64,000 nucleotides of DNA from Listeria farberi. GTDB taxonomy: Bacteria; Bacillota; Bacilli; Lactobacillales; Listeriaceae. Location: contig NZ_JAARZJ010000003.1 of the NCBI RefSeq assembly GCF_014229245.1, positions 186,001-250,000 of the forward strand. Direction: 5' to 3'. The notes under the pieces were generated by a model. That model saw only the letters and a list, made by a program, of their open reading frames with translations, did not search any database and was not told the DNA's origin. Below are positions 29,346 through 40,224 of this stretch, piece by piece (position 1 is the stretch's first letter; each line of letters begins with the position of its first letter). The position numbers and the translations under genes are program-made.

Positions 29346-30470
29346 ATGAGTGATAAAACACAAAACACAAAACCAGTTGCTGAACTAAATGTTGAGCAAG
29401 TAAAAGAAGCCCTGATAGAAGAAGGTAAGAAAAAGGGGATTTTAACTTATGCAAAAATCGCTGCCAGATTAGCTCCATTTACTTTAGATTCCGATCAAAT
29501 GGATGAGTATTTAGAACATGTCGGTGAAGCGGGCATTGAAGTTTCTGACGATGCAGACGACGAGGACCCAGATGAAACAGAACTTGTAAAAGAAGAAACC
29601 GAATCCTTTGATTTAACAGATATGAGTGTGCCACCAGGTGTTAAAATTAATGACCCTGTGCGCATGTATCTAAAAGAAATTGGTCGCGTAGACTTACTTA
29701 CTGCCGATGAAGAAATTGCTTTAGCGAAACGCATTGAAGCTGGTGATATTGAAGCGAAAGGACGTCTTGCAGAAGCCAACTTACGACTTGTAGTAAGTAT
29801 TGCAAAACGTTATGTCGGTCGAGGTATGTTATTCCTGGATTTAATTCAAGAAGGCAACATGGGACTAATGAAAGCCGTTGAAAAATTCGACTTTAACAAA
29901 GGATTTAAATTCAGTACCTATGCAACATGGTGGATTCGTCAAGCAATAACCCGTGCGATTGCGGACCAAGCAAGAACCATCCGTATTCCTGTTCACATGG
30001 TCGAAACAATTAACAAACTAATTCGTGTGCAACGCTCCTTATTACAAGATTTAGGGCGTGATCCTTCACCAGAAGAAATTGGAGAAGAAATGGACTTACC
30101 AACTGAAAAAGTTCGGGAAATTCTAAAAATCGCTCAAGAACCAGTTTCACTTGAAACACCAATCGGCGAAGAAGACGATTCACACCTTGGTGATTTTATC
30201 GAAGACCAAGATGCGACTTCACCGTCCGATCATGCAGCTTATGAATTACTAAAAGAACAACTTGAAGATGTGCTTGATACATTAACAGACCGGGAAGAAA
30301 ATGTACTTCGCTTACGTTTTGGTCTAGACGATGGTCGTACGCGCACTTTAGAAGAAGTTGGTCGTGTGTTTGGTGTAACTCGTGAACGGATTCGTCAAAT
30401 CGAAGCAAAAGCTTTACGTAAATTACGTCATCCGAGCCGCAGCAAACAATTAAAAGACTTCCTGGAATAA
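29346..30470 (+). CDS. rpoD: RNA polymerase sigma factor RpoD (SigA)
   Basis: A 374-residue primary sigma factor. It has region 1.1 (about 18-75), an acidic linker, region 1.2 ([11 protein letters not shown]), region 2 with [14 protein letters not shown], region 3 and region 4.2 with the helix-turn-helix [17 protein letters not shown]. It directs RNA polymerase to the TTGACA/TATAAT promoters seen throughout this window. The start ATG at 29346 is 13 bases after AAGGAGG, a long spacing; a nearer AGG at 29338 may help. Length agrees with the Listeria protein. Confidence 0.97.
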   Translation: MSDKTQNTKPVAELNVEQVKEALIEEGKKKGILTYAKIAARLAPFTLDSDQMDEYLEHVGEAGIEVSDDADDEDPDETELVKEETESFDLTDMSVPPGVKINDPVRMYLKEIGRVDLLTADEEIALAKRIEAGDIEAKGRLAEANLRLVVSIAKRYVGRGMLFLDLIQEGNMGLMKAVEKFDFNKGFKFSTYATWWIRQAITRAIADQARTIRIPVHMVETINKLIRVQRSLLQDLGRDPSPEEIGEEMDLPTEKVREILKIAQEPVSLETPIGEEDDSHLGDFIEDQDATSPSDHAAYELLKEQLEDVLDTLTDREENVLRLRFGLDDGRTRTLEEVGRVFGVTRERIRQIEAKALRKLRHPSRSKQLKDFLE

Positions 30471-30482
30471 TTGCACGAACCG

Positions 30483-30515
30483 GGCAGGAGGACAAAACGT
30501 TCTCCTGCCTTTTTA
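30483..30515 (+). terminator. Intrinsic terminator of rpoD
   Basis: GGCAGGAGGAC (30483-30493) pairs with GTTCTCCTGCC (30499-30509), followed by TTTTT. The next gene starts 25 bases later. Confidence 0.85.
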
Positions 30516-30539
30516 ATGAAAAGGAAAGCAGGGAATCAA

Positions 30540-31244
30540 ATGAACGAGGAACAACTATCGAAGCGACTCGAAAAGGTAGCTTCTTACATAAAAACAAACG
30601 AACGAATTGCTGACATTGGTAGTGATCATGCGTATTTGCCATGTTTTGCAATAAAAAATAAAACTGCCTCTTTCGCAGTCGCTGGTGAAGTTGTCGATGG
30701 ACCTTTTAAGTCTGCGCAAAAACAAGTACGGACCTCTGGCTTAACTGATCAAATTGATGTAAGAAAAGGAAATGGTTTAGAAGTTATTGAAAAAGATGAT
30801 AAAATTGATACAATTGTTATCGCTGGAATGGGTGGTACATTAATTCGTACAATTTTAGAGGAAGGCGCTGAAAAACTTGCTGGTGTAAGCAAAATGATAT
30901 TGCAGCCAAATATTGCAGCGTGGCAACTTAGAGAATGGTCCGAAAAAAATAATTGGTTAATTTCTTCAGAGGCTATTTTGCGTGAAGACAATAAAATATA
31001 TGAAATCATTGTTCTTGAACCTTCTCAAAAAGAAGTTACTTGGACAAAACAAGAAATCTTTTTCGGTCCTTGTCTATTAAAAGAACAATCAGCTGTTTTT
31101 AAGAGCAAATGGCGCCATGAAGCTAATACATGGCAAAACATTATTCAAACTATCTCCAGCAACCAACCAATATCAGATGAAAATCAAGCAAAAATTCACG
31201 AATTAGAACATAAAATCTCACTAGTAGAGGATGTGCTAAAATGA
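30540..31244 (+). CDS. trmK: tRNA (adenine22-N1)-methyltransferase
   Basis: A 234-residue class I methyltransferase of the TrmK family (YqfN). The SAM site is IADIGSDHAYLPC, with IVIAGMGGTLI and LQPNIAAWQLREW following; a coiled-coil C-terminal region closes the protein. It makes m1A22 in tRNA. The start is ATG at 30540 after CAGGGA; an ATG at 30516 sits in the terminator tail and lacks a ribosome site. The stop overlaps the next ATG (ATGA), so this and the Nif3-like gene are coupled, as in B. subtilis yqfN-yqfO. Confidence 0.93.
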   Translation: MNEEQLSKRLEKVASYIKTNERIADIGSDHAYLPCFAIKNKTASFAVAGEVVDGPFKSAQKQVRTSGLTDQIDVRKGNGLEVIEKDDKIDTIVIAGMGGTLIRTILEEGAEKLAGVSKMILQPNIAAWQLREWSEKNNWLISSEAILREDNKIYEIIVLEPSQKEVTWTKQEIFFGPCLLKEQSAVFKSKWRHEANTWQNIIQTISSNQPISDENQAKIHELEHKISLVEDVLK

Positions 31245-32362
31245 AAGTCGCAAATGGTTATGAATATACCGCTATAATGGAAAAAATTGCTCCTAAAAAA
31301 TTAGCAATGGAAGGCGACCCAATCGGCCTTCAAGTAGGAGATTTATCCAAAAAAGTAAGGAAAGTTATGTTTACATTAGACGTATTAGAAGAAGTAGTGG
31401 ATGAAGCAATTGAAAAAAGAGTGGATTTAATAATCGCGCACCATCCGTTCTTATATCGTCCAACACAACACATTGATACAACAACAAACCAAGGGAAAAT
31501 GATAAAAAAACTTATTAAGCACGATATTACTGTTTTTGCTGCTCATACCAATTTAGATATTGCTCAAGGCGGAGTGAATGATATTTTAGCAGATTTACTC
31601 CATTTGCAAGATACTACGATGATTGAGGAAACTTACACAGAACCTTATTGCAAAATTGCTGTTTATGTTCCAGAAAACGAACTCGAATCTGTCCGTTTAG
31701 CACTTGTAAATAACGGAGCAGGACAAATAGGGACAAATTATACAGAATGTACTTTCCATACAACTGGAATCGGTTCATTCAAACCAGGCACTGACGCAAA
31801 TCCAACTATCGGCGAAAAAGAAACTTTAACTTCTATCCCTGAAGTTAAAATAGAAGCTATTTTCCCTCAATATTTAACTGAAACAATCACAAAAGCTGTG
31901 AAAATTGCTCATCCATATGAGGAACCAGCAATTGATGTTTATACACTTGAAACACAGACTTACAAAGAAGGACTTGGTCGTGTTGGAACTTTACCTAAGA
32001 AAATTAGTATGGTTTCCTTTATTGATAAGTTAAAAACAGCTTTTGCAATTGATAATGTTCGTTTTATAGGAGATTTAAAAGCTAGCGTCCAAAAGGTAGC
32101 CATTATTGGTGGGGATGGAAATAAATTTATTCACCAAGCAAAAGCTACAGGTGCCGATGTTTTCATTACAGGAGATGTTTATTATCATACAGCTCATGAT
32201 TTACAAGCTATTAATTTACCGACTATTGATGCTGGACACAATATTGAAAAAGTAATGAAAGGCTACTTGAAAAACAAAATGGAAGAGCAAGCAAAAATTT
32301 TAGATTATGAGGCAGAATTTATTGTTTCAGAGGTCAATACGGATCCTTTCCAATTTTGTTAA
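31241..32362 (+). CDS. Nif3-like dinuclear metal centre protein (YqfO/DUF34)
   Basis: A 373-residue member of the long YqfO form. The NIF3/DUF34 metal-binding motifs are IIAHHPFLY at the front and HNIEK near the C terminus (DAGHNIEKV); the PII/CutA-like insert lies around residues 130-230 (KIAVYVPENELESVRLAL). GTP cyclohydrolase-like activities have been proposed, but the role is unsettled. It overlaps trmK by four bases. In L. monocytogenes ispH lies between this gene and cshB; here only a terminator and a 140-base gap follow. Confidence 0.88.
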   Translation: MKVANGYEYTAIMEKIAPKKLAMEGDPIGLQVGDLSKKVRKVMFTLDVLEEVVDEAIEKRVDLIIAHHPFLYRPTQHIDTTTNQGKMIKKLIKHDITVFAAHTNLDIAQGGVNDILADLLHLQDTTMIEETYTEPYCKIAVYVPENELESVRLALVNNGAGQIGTNYTECTFHTTGIGSFKPGTDANPTIGEKETLTSIPEVKIEAIFPQYLTETITKAVKIAHPYEEPAIDVYTLETQTYKEGLGRVGTLPKKISMVSFIDKLKTAFAIDNVRFIGDLKASVQKVAIIGGDGNKFIHQAKATGADVFITGDVYYHTAHDLQAINLPTIDAGHNIEKVMKGYLKNKMEEQAKILDYEAEFIVSEVNTDPFQFC

Positions 32363-32365
32363 TTA

Positions 32366-32406
32366 AAAACGACTAATTTCCCAAAAAGGAATTAGTCGTT
32401 TTTTTT
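32366..32406 (+). terminator. Intrinsic terminator of trmK-yqfO
   Basis: ACGACTAATT pairs with AATTAGTCGT around a CCCAAAAAGG-type loop, followed by eight T. Confidence 0.88.
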
Positions 32407-32498
32407 GCGTTATTTCTTTAAAAAATTCTGTAATTAGTTTAATCGATTTGATTGTTTTGACAAAGTTGTCTTATCGCGCGCACGAATGACCTAATATG

Positions 32499-32507
32499 TG
32501 CTATAAT
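32499..32507 (+). promoter_or_regulatory. Extended -10 promoter of cshB
   Basis: TGC plus TATAAT (32502-32507), 34 bases before the cshB ATG; no -35 at the normal distance. Confidence 0.5.
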
Positions 32508-32541
32508 GGCTACTAGGTATAGAACGGAGTGGAAATATTTT

Positions 32542-33849
32542 ATGACGAAGAAATCAAGGTTTGACCAATTTGGCTTTCAACCTTTTATTGGGCTTGCAAT
32601 AGATAAATTAGGATTCTATGAGCCAACAGAAGTACAGCAGAAGCTAATCCCAGGCATTTTAAAAGGGGAAAGTATCATTGGACAATCTCAAACAGGTACT
32701 GGGAAAACCCATACTTTTATTTTGCCAATTATTAACAATGTGAATCCTGAAAAAGATGCAGTACAAGCGGTTATTACGGCACCAAGTCGTGAGCTTGCTA
32801 CTCAAATTTATAATGAAATTCGCAAAGTAACGAAATTTAGTGAAAAAGAAATCGCTGTTCAACTCGTTATTGGTGGTACGGATAAACAACGTGCAATTGA
32901 TAAACTGAAAAAACAACCACAAATTATTGTTGGAACACCTGGTCGTATTAATGACTTAATTCGCGAACAAGCTTTATTTGTTCATACTGCTAAAACATTA
33001 GTTATTGATGAAGCAGATATGACGCTTGATATGGGCTTCTTAAACGATGTCGACCATATTGCTGGAAAAATGCCTGCTAACTTACAAATGCTTGTTTTTT
33101 CCGCGACAATTCCGCAAAAATTAAAACCATTTTTAAGCAAATATATGGAAAATCCGCGTTATGAGCATATTCAACCAAAAGTTGCTGCTTCAAAAACAGT
33201 GGAACATCGTATTATGGCGACTCGTAGCCGTAATAAACTTGATTTACTTAAAAATGTTTTGGTTGGTTCACAGCCGTATTTAGCGATTGTTTTTACTAAT
33301 ACAAAAACAACAGCTGATGAGGTAGCAAACGGTTTAATCGAACGTGGGCTAAAAGTAGCGAAAATCCATGGTGATGTAAACCCTCGTGAACGTAAACGGA
33401 CGATGAAACAAATCGAAAACTTAGATTATCAATATGTTGTTGCGACAGATTTAGCTGCTCGCGGTATTGATATTCAAGGAATTAGTCATGTTGTAAACTA
33501 CGAACTACCAGATGATCTCGATTTTTATATTCACCGTACTGGTCGGACTGGACGTGCAGGACATTCAGGTATTGCACTTACTTTATTTGAACCATCAGAC
33601 GAAGATCGCCTAAATCAACTTGAAAAAATGGGTATCGAGTTTAAACACGTAGATTGGAAAAATAAAGAATTCGTTACACTAGAAGACCGCAATCGCCGTG
33701 CCAAACGTGAAGCTAAACGCGAAACAGCTGATCCACGTGAAATTGGTATGCGTAAAAAAGCGAAACAAAAAGGTAAGCCAAACTATAAAAAGAAAATCAA
33801 CTATAAAATGAACGAAATCAAACGTCGTGAAAGACGGAAAAAACGATAA
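32542..33849 (+). CDS. cshB: DEAD-box RNA helicase CshB
   Basis: A 435-residue DEAD-box helicase. Motifs in order: Q motif (FGFQPFIG...PTEVQQKLIP), I (SQTGTGKTH), II (VIDEADM), III (FSATIP), V (ATDLAARGIDI) and VI (YIHRTGRTGRAG), with a Lys/Arg-rich tail. Family role: RNA unwinding, cold growth and ribosome assembly. The ATG at 32542 follows GGAGTGG. It is followed 15 bases later by nfo. Listeria has several csh genes; position and tail fit CshB. Confidence 0.93.
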   Translation: MTKKSRFDQFGFQPFIGLAIDKLGFYEPTEVQQKLIPGILKGESIIGQSQTGTGKTHTFILPIINNVNPEKDAVQAVITAPSRELATQIYNEIRKVTKFSEKEIAVQLVIGGTDKQRAIDKLKKQPQIIVGTPGRINDLIREQALFVHTAKTLVIDEADMTLDMGFLNDVDHIAGKMPANLQMLVFSATIPQKLKPFLSKYMENPRYEHIQPKVAASKTVEHRIMATRSRNKLDLLKNVLVGSQPYLAIVFTNTKTTADEVANGLIERGLKVAKIHGDVNPRERKRTMKQIENLDYQYVVATDLAARGIDIQGISHVVNYELPDDLDFYIHRTGRTGRAGHSGIALTLFEPSDEDRLNQLEKMGIEFKHVDWKNKEFVTLEDRNRRAKREAKRETADPREIGMRKKAKQKGKPNYKKKINYKMNEIKRRERRKKR

Positions 33850-33864
33850 GTGAGGAATGAATTT

Positions 33865-34758
33865 ATGTTAAGACTAGGTTCTCATGTATCAATGAGTGGG
33901 AAGAAAATGCTTCTTGGCGCAAGTGAAGAGGCAGCTTCTTACGGCTCAAATACGTTTATGATTTATACTGGTGCTCCGCAAAATACGCGTAGAAAGCCAA
34001 TTGAAGAGTTAAATATTGAAGCAGGCTTAGAACACATGAAAGCTCACGATATGGCTGACATCGTTGTCCATGCGCCTTATATTATCAATATTGGTAACTC
34101 AGTTAAGCCAGAAACATTTGAATTAGGCGTTAATTTCTTACAATCTGAAATCGAACGTACGCGTGCGCTTGGTGCAAAACAAATCGTACTTCATCCCGGC
34201 GCGCATGTCGGTGAAGGTGCGGACAAAGGAATTAAACAAATTATCCAAGGGCTTAACGAAGCTTTAATACATGATCAAGATGTACAAATCGCTTTAGAAA
34301 CAATGGCTGGAAAAGGTTCTGAATGTGGCCGCACTTTTGAAGAACTAGCACAAATTATTGACGGTGTGACACACAATGAATTATTATCAGTTACTTTCGA
34401 TACATGTCATACACACGATGCTGGTTACGATATTGTCAATGATTTTGACGGAGTGTTAAATGAATTTGATAAAATTATCGGTATTGACCGCTTAAAAGTG
34501 TTACATATCAATGATAGTAAAAACGAGCGAGGCGCACATAAAGACCGCCATGCTAATATTGGTTTTGGCCATATCGGCTTTGATGCGCTTCATTATATTG
34601 TGCATCATCCGCAACTATCGAACGTTCCAAAAATACTTGAAACGCCTTATGTTGGTGAAGATAAAGCATCGAAAAAAGCCCCATACAAATGGGAAATCGC
34701 CATGTTAAAAAATGGCGAATTTGACCCAGATTTATTAAATAAAATTCAAAACAGCTAA
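33865..34758 (+). CDS. nfo: Endonuclease IV (AP endonuclease)
   Basis: A 297-residue TIM-barrel enzyme with the zinc-ligand motifs of endonuclease [42 protein letters not shown] and [23 protein letters not shown]-type segments. It cleaves abasic sites in base excision repair. The start ATG at 33865 follows GAGGAATGA with an 8-base spacing; the upstream in-frame codon at 33850 precedes that site. Probably co-transcribed with cshB, as in B. subtilis yqfR-yqfS. Confidence 0.96.
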   Translation: MLRLGSHVSMSGKKMLLGASEEAASYGSNTFMIYTGAPQNTRRKPIEELNIEAGLEHMKAHDMADIVVHAPYIINIGNSVKPETFELGVNFLQSEIERTRALGAKQIVLHPGAHVGEGADKGIKQIIQGLNEALIHDQDVQIALETMAGKGSECGRTFEELAQIIDGVTHNELLSVTFDTCHTHDAGYDIVNDFDGVLNEFDKIIGIDRLKVLHINDSKNERGAHKDRHANIGFGHIGFDALHYIVHHPQLSNVPKILETPYVGEDKASKKAPYKWEIAMLKNGEFDPDLLNKIQNS

Positions 34759-34773
34759 AAGGAGACGAAAATA

Positions 34774-35700
34774 ATGACAAAAACACTTGTATTCGGTCAT
34801 AAAAATCCAGATACAGATACGATTTGTTCTGCCATTAGTTACGCAGAATTAAAAAAAACACAAGGAGCAGATATTGAAGCGGTTCGTTTAGGAGAGCTTA
34901 ATAGTGAAACAGCTTTTGTTCTTGATTATTTCCAAGTAACAGCACCTCGCCTAGTTCAAACTGTTGCAAATGAAGTTTCTGAAGTCGCGCTTGTTGACCA
35001 TAATGAGCGCCAACAAAGCGTGGATGATATTGATGATGTAACAGTAGTTGCAGTCGTTGATCATCACCGCATCGCTAATTTCGAAACATCTGATCCACTA
35101 TACTACCGCGCTGAGCCGGTTGGATGTACTACTACAATCCTTCTAAAAATGTTCCGTGAAAATGAAGTAGAAGTAAGTAAAACTGTCGCAGGTTTAATGC
35201 TTTCCGCAATTATTTCTGACACACTTTTATTCCAATCACCAACATGCACAGAAGAAGATAAAGTGGCTGCTCAAAAATTAGCTCTCATTGCAGACGTTGA
35301 TATTCAAGCATACGGTATGGAAATGCTAAAAGCTGGAGCAGATGTTAGCAAAAAAACAGTTGCTGAACTATTACTTGATGCGAAAGAATTCAACATGAAC
35401 GGCAACAAAGTAGAAATCGCTCAAATCAATGTAGTTGATGTAAATGATGTACTTAGCCGTCGCACGGAAGTTGAAGCACTTATGACACAAAACATTGTGG
35501 ATAAAGGACTTGATTTATACTTATTTGTCATCACAAATATTCTTACTAATGACTCGGTTGGAATTGCTATTGGTTCCAAGACAGCCGTTGTAGAAGAAGC
35601 ATACGGCGTTAAATTTGTAGAAAATCAAGCACCACTTAAAGGTGTCGTATCTCGTAAAAAACAAGTTGTTCCAATCTTAACTGACACTTTTGCTAAATAA
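34774..35700 (+). CDS. ppaC: Manganese-dependent inorganic pyrophosphatase (family II)
   Basis: A 308-residue DHH-family pyrophosphatase: metal ligands in [15 protein letters not shown], the DHH motif in VVDHHRIAN, and the C-terminal substrate site SRKKQVVP. It hydrolyses pyrophosphate, pulling biosynthetic reactions forward. The start ATG follows AAGGAGACG, 15 bases after nfo. It ends with a strong terminator ahead of the zinc operon. Confidence 0.96.
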   Translation: MTKTLVFGHKNPDTDTICSAISYAELKKTQGADIEAVRLGELNSETAFVLDYFQVTAPRLVQTVANEVSEVALVDHNERQQSVDDIDDVTVVAVVDHHRIANFETSDPLYYRAEPVGCTTTILLKMFRENEVEVSKTVAGLMLSAIISDTLLFQSPTCTEEDKVAAQKLALIADVDIQAYGMEMLKAGADVSKKTVAELLLDAKEFNMNGNKVEIAQINVVDVNDVLSRRTEVEALMTQNIVDKGLDLYLFVITNILTNDSVGIAIGSKTAVVEEAYGVKFVENQAPLKGVVSRKKQVVPILTDTFAK

Positions 35701-35707
35701 TTATACG

Positions 35708-35741
35708 AACCTGGGAATGCTCACTGCTTTCCAGGTTTTTT
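35708..35741 (+). terminator. Intrinsic terminator of ppaC
   Basis: AACCTGGGAA pairs with TTTCCAGGTT around a short loop, followed by a T-run. Confidence 0.85.
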
Positions 35742-35756
35742 TGGCTATTTTTTAAT

Positions 35757-35771
35757 TCGAAGTAATTACGA
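35757..35771 (+). promoter_or_regulatory. Zur box (zinc repressor operator) of zurAMR
   Basis: TCGAAGTAATTACGA differs from the Bacillus/Listeria Zur consensus dyad TCGTAATnATTACGA at only two positions. It ends at the first base before the -35 of the zurA promoter, so Zn-loaded ZurR would block RNA polymerase. Confidence 0.8.
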
Positions 35772-35800
35772 TTTACATTTTAACCAATCTTTTATATACT
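35772..35800 (+). promoter_or_regulatory. Sigma-A promoter of zurAMR
   Basis: TTTACA (35772-35777), 17 bases, TATACT (35795-35800), directly next to the Zur box and 41 bases before the zurA ATG. Confidence 0.8.
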
Positions 35801-35841
35801 AGTAAAAGCGGCTAGCAAATGCTGTCAAAGGAGAAACATGA

Positions 35842-36589
35842 ATGAACAAAATCATAGAAGTAAATAATGTTAGTTACCATTATGACAAAGAACATGCCTT
35901 AGAAAACATTCATTTTCAAGTGGAAAAAGGCAGTTTTACTGGTTTAATCGGCCCTAACGGCTCAGGTAAATCAACCATGTTAAAATTAATCCTTGGCGTA
36001 CTCAAAAAACAACAAGGAAGTATAGCTTTATTTGGAGAAAAACAAGCAGATTTTAAAGATTGGGTCAAAATTGGCTTTGTTTCTCAAAAATCCAATGCTT
36101 TTAATTCCGCTTTTCCTGCTACTGTGAAAGAAGTCGTTGCAAGTGGTTTAACAAAGAAAAAAGGCTTATTTAAAACCTTGAATAATCAAGATAAAGAAGC
36201 TATTGATTATGCTTTAAAACGAGTTGAAATGACTGATTATCTACATCGCAATATTGGCGAACTTTCCGGTGGTCAACAACAACGTGTTTTTATCGCGCGT
36301 GCATTAGTTAGTAGACCAGAGCTTTTAATTTTAGACGAGCCGACTGTTGGAATCGATGTAGAAAATGTAAAAGCATTTTATGAGCTTTTAGCAGAATTAA
36401 ACCGGACAGAAGAAATGACGCTTTTACTTGTAACGCATGATTTAGTTGCAGTGAATACGTATGTTAATCATGTTATTAGTATTAATAAACGAATTATTTT
36501 TGACGGTTCAGCCCATGAATACCAACATTATTTGGCCGACCGCGAACTTGAAATATTAGCAGAACAACGTAGAAGGGAGGATGCTTGTC

Positions 36590-36615
<26 letters not shown>
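35842..36615 (+). CDS. zurA: Zinc ABC transporter ATP-binding protein
   Basis: A 257-residue ABC ATPase: Walker A GPNGSGKST, Q-loop, signature LSGGQQQR, Walker B LLILDEPTVG and switch His in VTHDL. It powers high-affinity zinc import with ZurM and a solute-binding protein encoded elsewhere. First gene of zurA-zurM-zurR; start ATG after AAAGGAG. The last 26 bases overlap zurM. The C terminus (CLDCD) adds two Cys of unknown role. Regulated by the Zur box upstream. Confidence 0.94.
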
Positions 36616-37874
<1,259 letters not shown>

Positions 37875-37877
37875 TAG

Positions 37878-37909
37878 AAAAAAAGGTCCCCATTCAGGAC
37901 CTTTTTTTA
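37878..37909 (+). terminator. Intrinsic terminator of zurAMR
   Basis: AAAAAGGTCC (37880-37889) pairs with GGACCTTTTT, followed by further T. Confidence 0.88.
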
Positions 37910-38011
37910 TTTTGGAGATAATGTTCATAGTTATTTCATATTTGTTTCTTATTCTCGACACTTTTTATCGTTAAAGTAATAAGTAGCCGAAAGATGAAGG
38001 AGAGGAACAGT

Positions 38012-38896
38012 TTGAAAAAATTAAAAAAAGTGATGATTTCCCTCGTAGCAGCAACACTACTTTTACTCGCTGGGTGCGGAAGTAGTGCTGTAGTAAAAAC
38101 AGATGCAGGAAATGTCACACAAGACGAGTTATATGAAGCGATGAAAACGACTTACGGTAATGAGGTCGTGCAACAACTTACTTTCAAAAAAATCTTAGAA
38201 GATAAATACACTGTTACTGAAAAAGAAGTAAGTGCAGAATATAAAAAATACGAAGAACAGTATGGTGACTCATTTGAATCGACCTTATCGTCCAATAATT
38301 TAACAAAAACTTCTTTCAAAGAAAATTTAGAGTATAACCTTCTAGTTCAAAAAGCAACAGAAGCAAATATGAATGTAAGTGAAAGTAAACTAAAAACATA
38401 CTACAAAACATGGGAGCCAGACATCACTGTGCGTCATATTTTAGTAGATGATGAAGCAACAGCCAAAGAAATTCAAACTAAATTGAAAAATGGTGAGAAA
38501 TTCGCTGACTTAGCTAAAGAGTACTCAACAGATACTGCAACTAGCACAAATGGTGGGCTTTTGGATCCGTTTGGCCCTGGAGAAATGGATGAAACATTTG
38601 AAAAAGCAGCCTACGCACTTAAAAATAAAGATGATGTAAGTGGTATTGTTAAATCAACTTACGGATACCACTTGATTCAATTAGTGAAGAAAACAGAAAA
38701 AGGCACTTACGCAAAAGAAAAAGCAAACGTAAAAGCAGCCTATATAAAATCTCAATTAACTTCTGAAAATATGACAGCTGCCCTTAAAAAAGAATTAAAA
38801 GCAGCTAATATTGATATTAAAGATAGTGATTTAAAAGATGCATTTGCTGACTATACAAGCACGTCATCTTCTAGTTCAACATCCACATCTAATTAA
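38012..38896 (+). CDS. prsA1: PrsA-type foldase lipoprotein (PrsA1)
   Basis: A 294-residue lipoprotein. The signal peptide ends in a lipobox LLAGC (Cys near residue 22), followed by an N-terminal chaperone segment, a parvulin (PpiC) domain (about 135-225: VRHILVDDEATAKEI, GGLLDPFGPGEM, YGYHLIQLVKK) and a Ser/Thr-rich tail. It acts outside the membrane to fold secreted proteins. L. monocytogenes has two paralogues; this locus is PrsA1, the one less important for virulence than PrsA2. The start is TTG at 38012, five bases after AAGGAGAGGAA; the ATG at 37994 precedes that site. Confidence 0.92.
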   Translation: MKKLKKVMISLVAATLLLLAGCGSSAVVKTDAGNVTQDELYEAMKTTYGNEVVQQLTFKKILEDKYTVTEKEVSAEYKKYEEQYGDSFESTLSSNNLTKTSFKENLEYNLLVQKATEANMNVSESKLKTYYKTWEPDITVRHILVDDEATAKEIQTKLKNGEKFADLAKEYSTDTATSTNGGLLDPFGPGEMDETFEKAAYALKNKDDVSGIVKSTYGYHLIQLVKKTEKGTYAKEKANVKAAYIKSQLTSENMTAALKKELKAANIDIKDSDLKDAFADYTSTSSSSSTSTSN

Positions 38897-38917
38897 GTTA
38901 CTTCGGTTCCACCAATA

Positions 38918-38975
38918 AAAAAGCCCTTTACTGGTTTTGATTCCCGTCAAAAACACACTCCAGTAAAGGGCTTTT
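38918..38975. terminator. Bidirectional terminator, prsA1 / azlD
   Basis: AAAAAGCCCTTTACTGG (38918-38934) pairs with CCAGTAAAGGGCTTTT (38960-38975). Its right end abuts the azlD stop codon, so it serves both convergent transcripts. Confidence 0.88.
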
Positions 38976-39302
38976 CTATATGACCAAACGAATAACAGCC
39001 ATTGATATAATTCCTACAACAACAATCCACATTAAATTTTTCGTTAAAATAGCTGTAATGATAGTTGGTAAGGTGGCAAGTAGGTTTTCAATATTAATGC
39101 TAGGAAAACTCCTTTCGTTTGTAATGAGAAGACTTTGAACGAAAAGAGCAGTCAGTATGCATAAAGGTACATAAGATAAATAGCGAATCACAACACTGGG
39201 GAGTTGCAGCTTTCGAACAAAGATAAAAGGTAAGACACGTGGAATAAATGTCACTAAACCACAACCTAAAATAACTAGCAACGTATAATTACTTATTGCC
39301 AT
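38976..39302 (-). CDS. azlD: Branched-chain amino acid exporter subunit AzlD
   Basis: A 108-residue membrane protein with about four hydrophobic segments and the family pattern GLVTFIPRVLPFIFVRKLQLP with YLSYVPLCILTALF. AzlD is the small partner of AzlC in a two-subunit exporter of branched-chain amino acids or analogues. The start overlaps azlC by 10 bases, so the pair is translationally coupled. Substrate in Listeria is inferred from the B. subtilis azlBCD system. Confidence 0.9.
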   Translation of the reverse strand: MAISNYTLLVILGCGLVTFIPRVLPFIFVRKLQLPSVVIRYLSYVPLCILTALFVQSLLITNERSFPSINIENLLATLPTIITAILTKNLMWIVVVGIISMAVIRLVI

Positions 39303-40000
39303 TTTTCAATTATCACTCCAATCAAACAACCAAGTAATGTAGCTGCTAAAATGGCTAATTCTGGTGTCATAAAACGCATAAACACGATTAATAAAATCGC
39401 GACCATTAACATAATAACTAAACTTGTCGCGATTTTTTTACTTTTATCGCTAACCACTTGTAAATAAAGCAAACCAATAAACATTGCCGATAACGCAAAA
39501 TCAAGACCAAACTGTTCTGGATTTGGTAACCAATTCCCAATGAAAGAACCTAAGATACAAGCTGCTATCCAAGCTATATAGGCAGTTACATTAATCCCGT
39601 GCATCCATTTTGCGCTAACTGGTTTTTTATTGCCAATTTGATTCATTGAAACGCCAAATGTTTCATCCGTGAGAAGCGCTCCAATCCCAATGTTATTCAA
39701 AAGGGAATACTTTTTAAAATGAGGAGCTTCTGCCATACTCATCAAAAAATGCCGTGAATTAATTAAAAAAGTAGTAAAAATAATGGCTGACATAGGACTT
39801 TGTAATAATAATAATCCTGAAATAATAAACTGAGCAGCTCCAGCATAGACGATAATTGCGAGTAAAGTTACTTCTAAGACGCTTAAGTGAGAAGCTCTTC
39901 CAACAACACCAGCAGCTATACCAATACCGGCATAACCTAGTACAGTTGGCAAACAAGCCTTCACACCATCATAAAAACTAAGTTCGATTTCTTTTTCCAA
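39293..40000 (-). CDS. azlC: Branched-chain amino acid exporter subunit AzlC
   Basis: A 235-residue membrane protein with the AzlC pattern (KACLPTVLGYAGIGIAAGVV, YAGAAQFIISGLLL, INSRHFLMSMA). It is the large exporter subunit, paired with AzlD. I prefer TTG (at 40000 on the minus strand), six to seven bases after GGGGGGAG; the in-frame ATG at 40015 lies upstream of that ribosome site. No AzlB-like regulator is adjacent. The leader holds a long-range inverted repeat (see next entry). Confidence 0.9.
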   Translation of the reverse strand: MEKEIELSFYDGVKACLPTVLGYAGIGIAAGVVGRASHLSVLEVTLLAIIVYAGAAQFIISGLLLLQSPMSAIIFTTFLINSRHFLMSMAEAPHFKKYSLLNNIGIGALLTDETFGVSMNQIGNKKPVSAKWMHGINVTAYIAWIAACILGSFIGNWLPNPEQFGLDFALSAMFIGLLYLQVVSDKSKKIATSLVIMLMVAILLIVFMRFMTPELAILAATLLGCLIGVIIEKWQ

Positions 40001-40016
40001 AAAAACTCCCCCCATT

Positions 40017-40146
40017 AAATTAAAACTAGGAGCCTTAATGTTAGGCTAAAAGTTATATATTTTTTTACTAAAAGGTCAAATCTCTCACACGAACCTAAGA
40101 CGCATTTCCACGATATGTGTGCTCGTTCAAATTTTAGTTTTAATTT
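40017..40146 (-). other. Candidate structured leader of azlCD
   Basis: On the minus strand a 12-base segment (40135-40146) is exactly complementary to 40017-40028, 106 bases away and just before the azlC ribosome site. Inside lie an AGCCT/AGGCT hairpin and an ACTAAAA/TTTTAGT pairing that competes with the outer stem. An extended -10 (TGG-TATGAT) lies just upstream. No T-box motif or known riboswitch consensus was recognised. Confidence 0.4.
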
Positions 40147-40192
40147 TCTAATCATACCACTTTTCTAATAGGAAATCACCTGAATAATGCAC

Positions 40193-40224
40193 AAAAAAAC
40201 CACCTGCAAAAAGCGCAAGTGGTT
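40193..40224 (-). terminator. Intrinsic terminator of the DUF1189 gene
   Basis: On the minus strand AACCACTTGC pairs with GCAGGTGGTT around a GCTTTTT loop, followed by TTTTT. Confidence 0.85.

Noticed and set aside
32457-32507. Perfect TTGACA upstream of cshB as a -35
   Set aside because: It is about 39 bases from the TATAAT, far outside the allowed spacing; only the extended -10 is kept.
40029-40134. T-box for branched-chain amino acids upstream of azlC
   Set aside because: No GGGTGG-type T-box sequence and no strong terminator; only the general pairing is left as a candidate structure.
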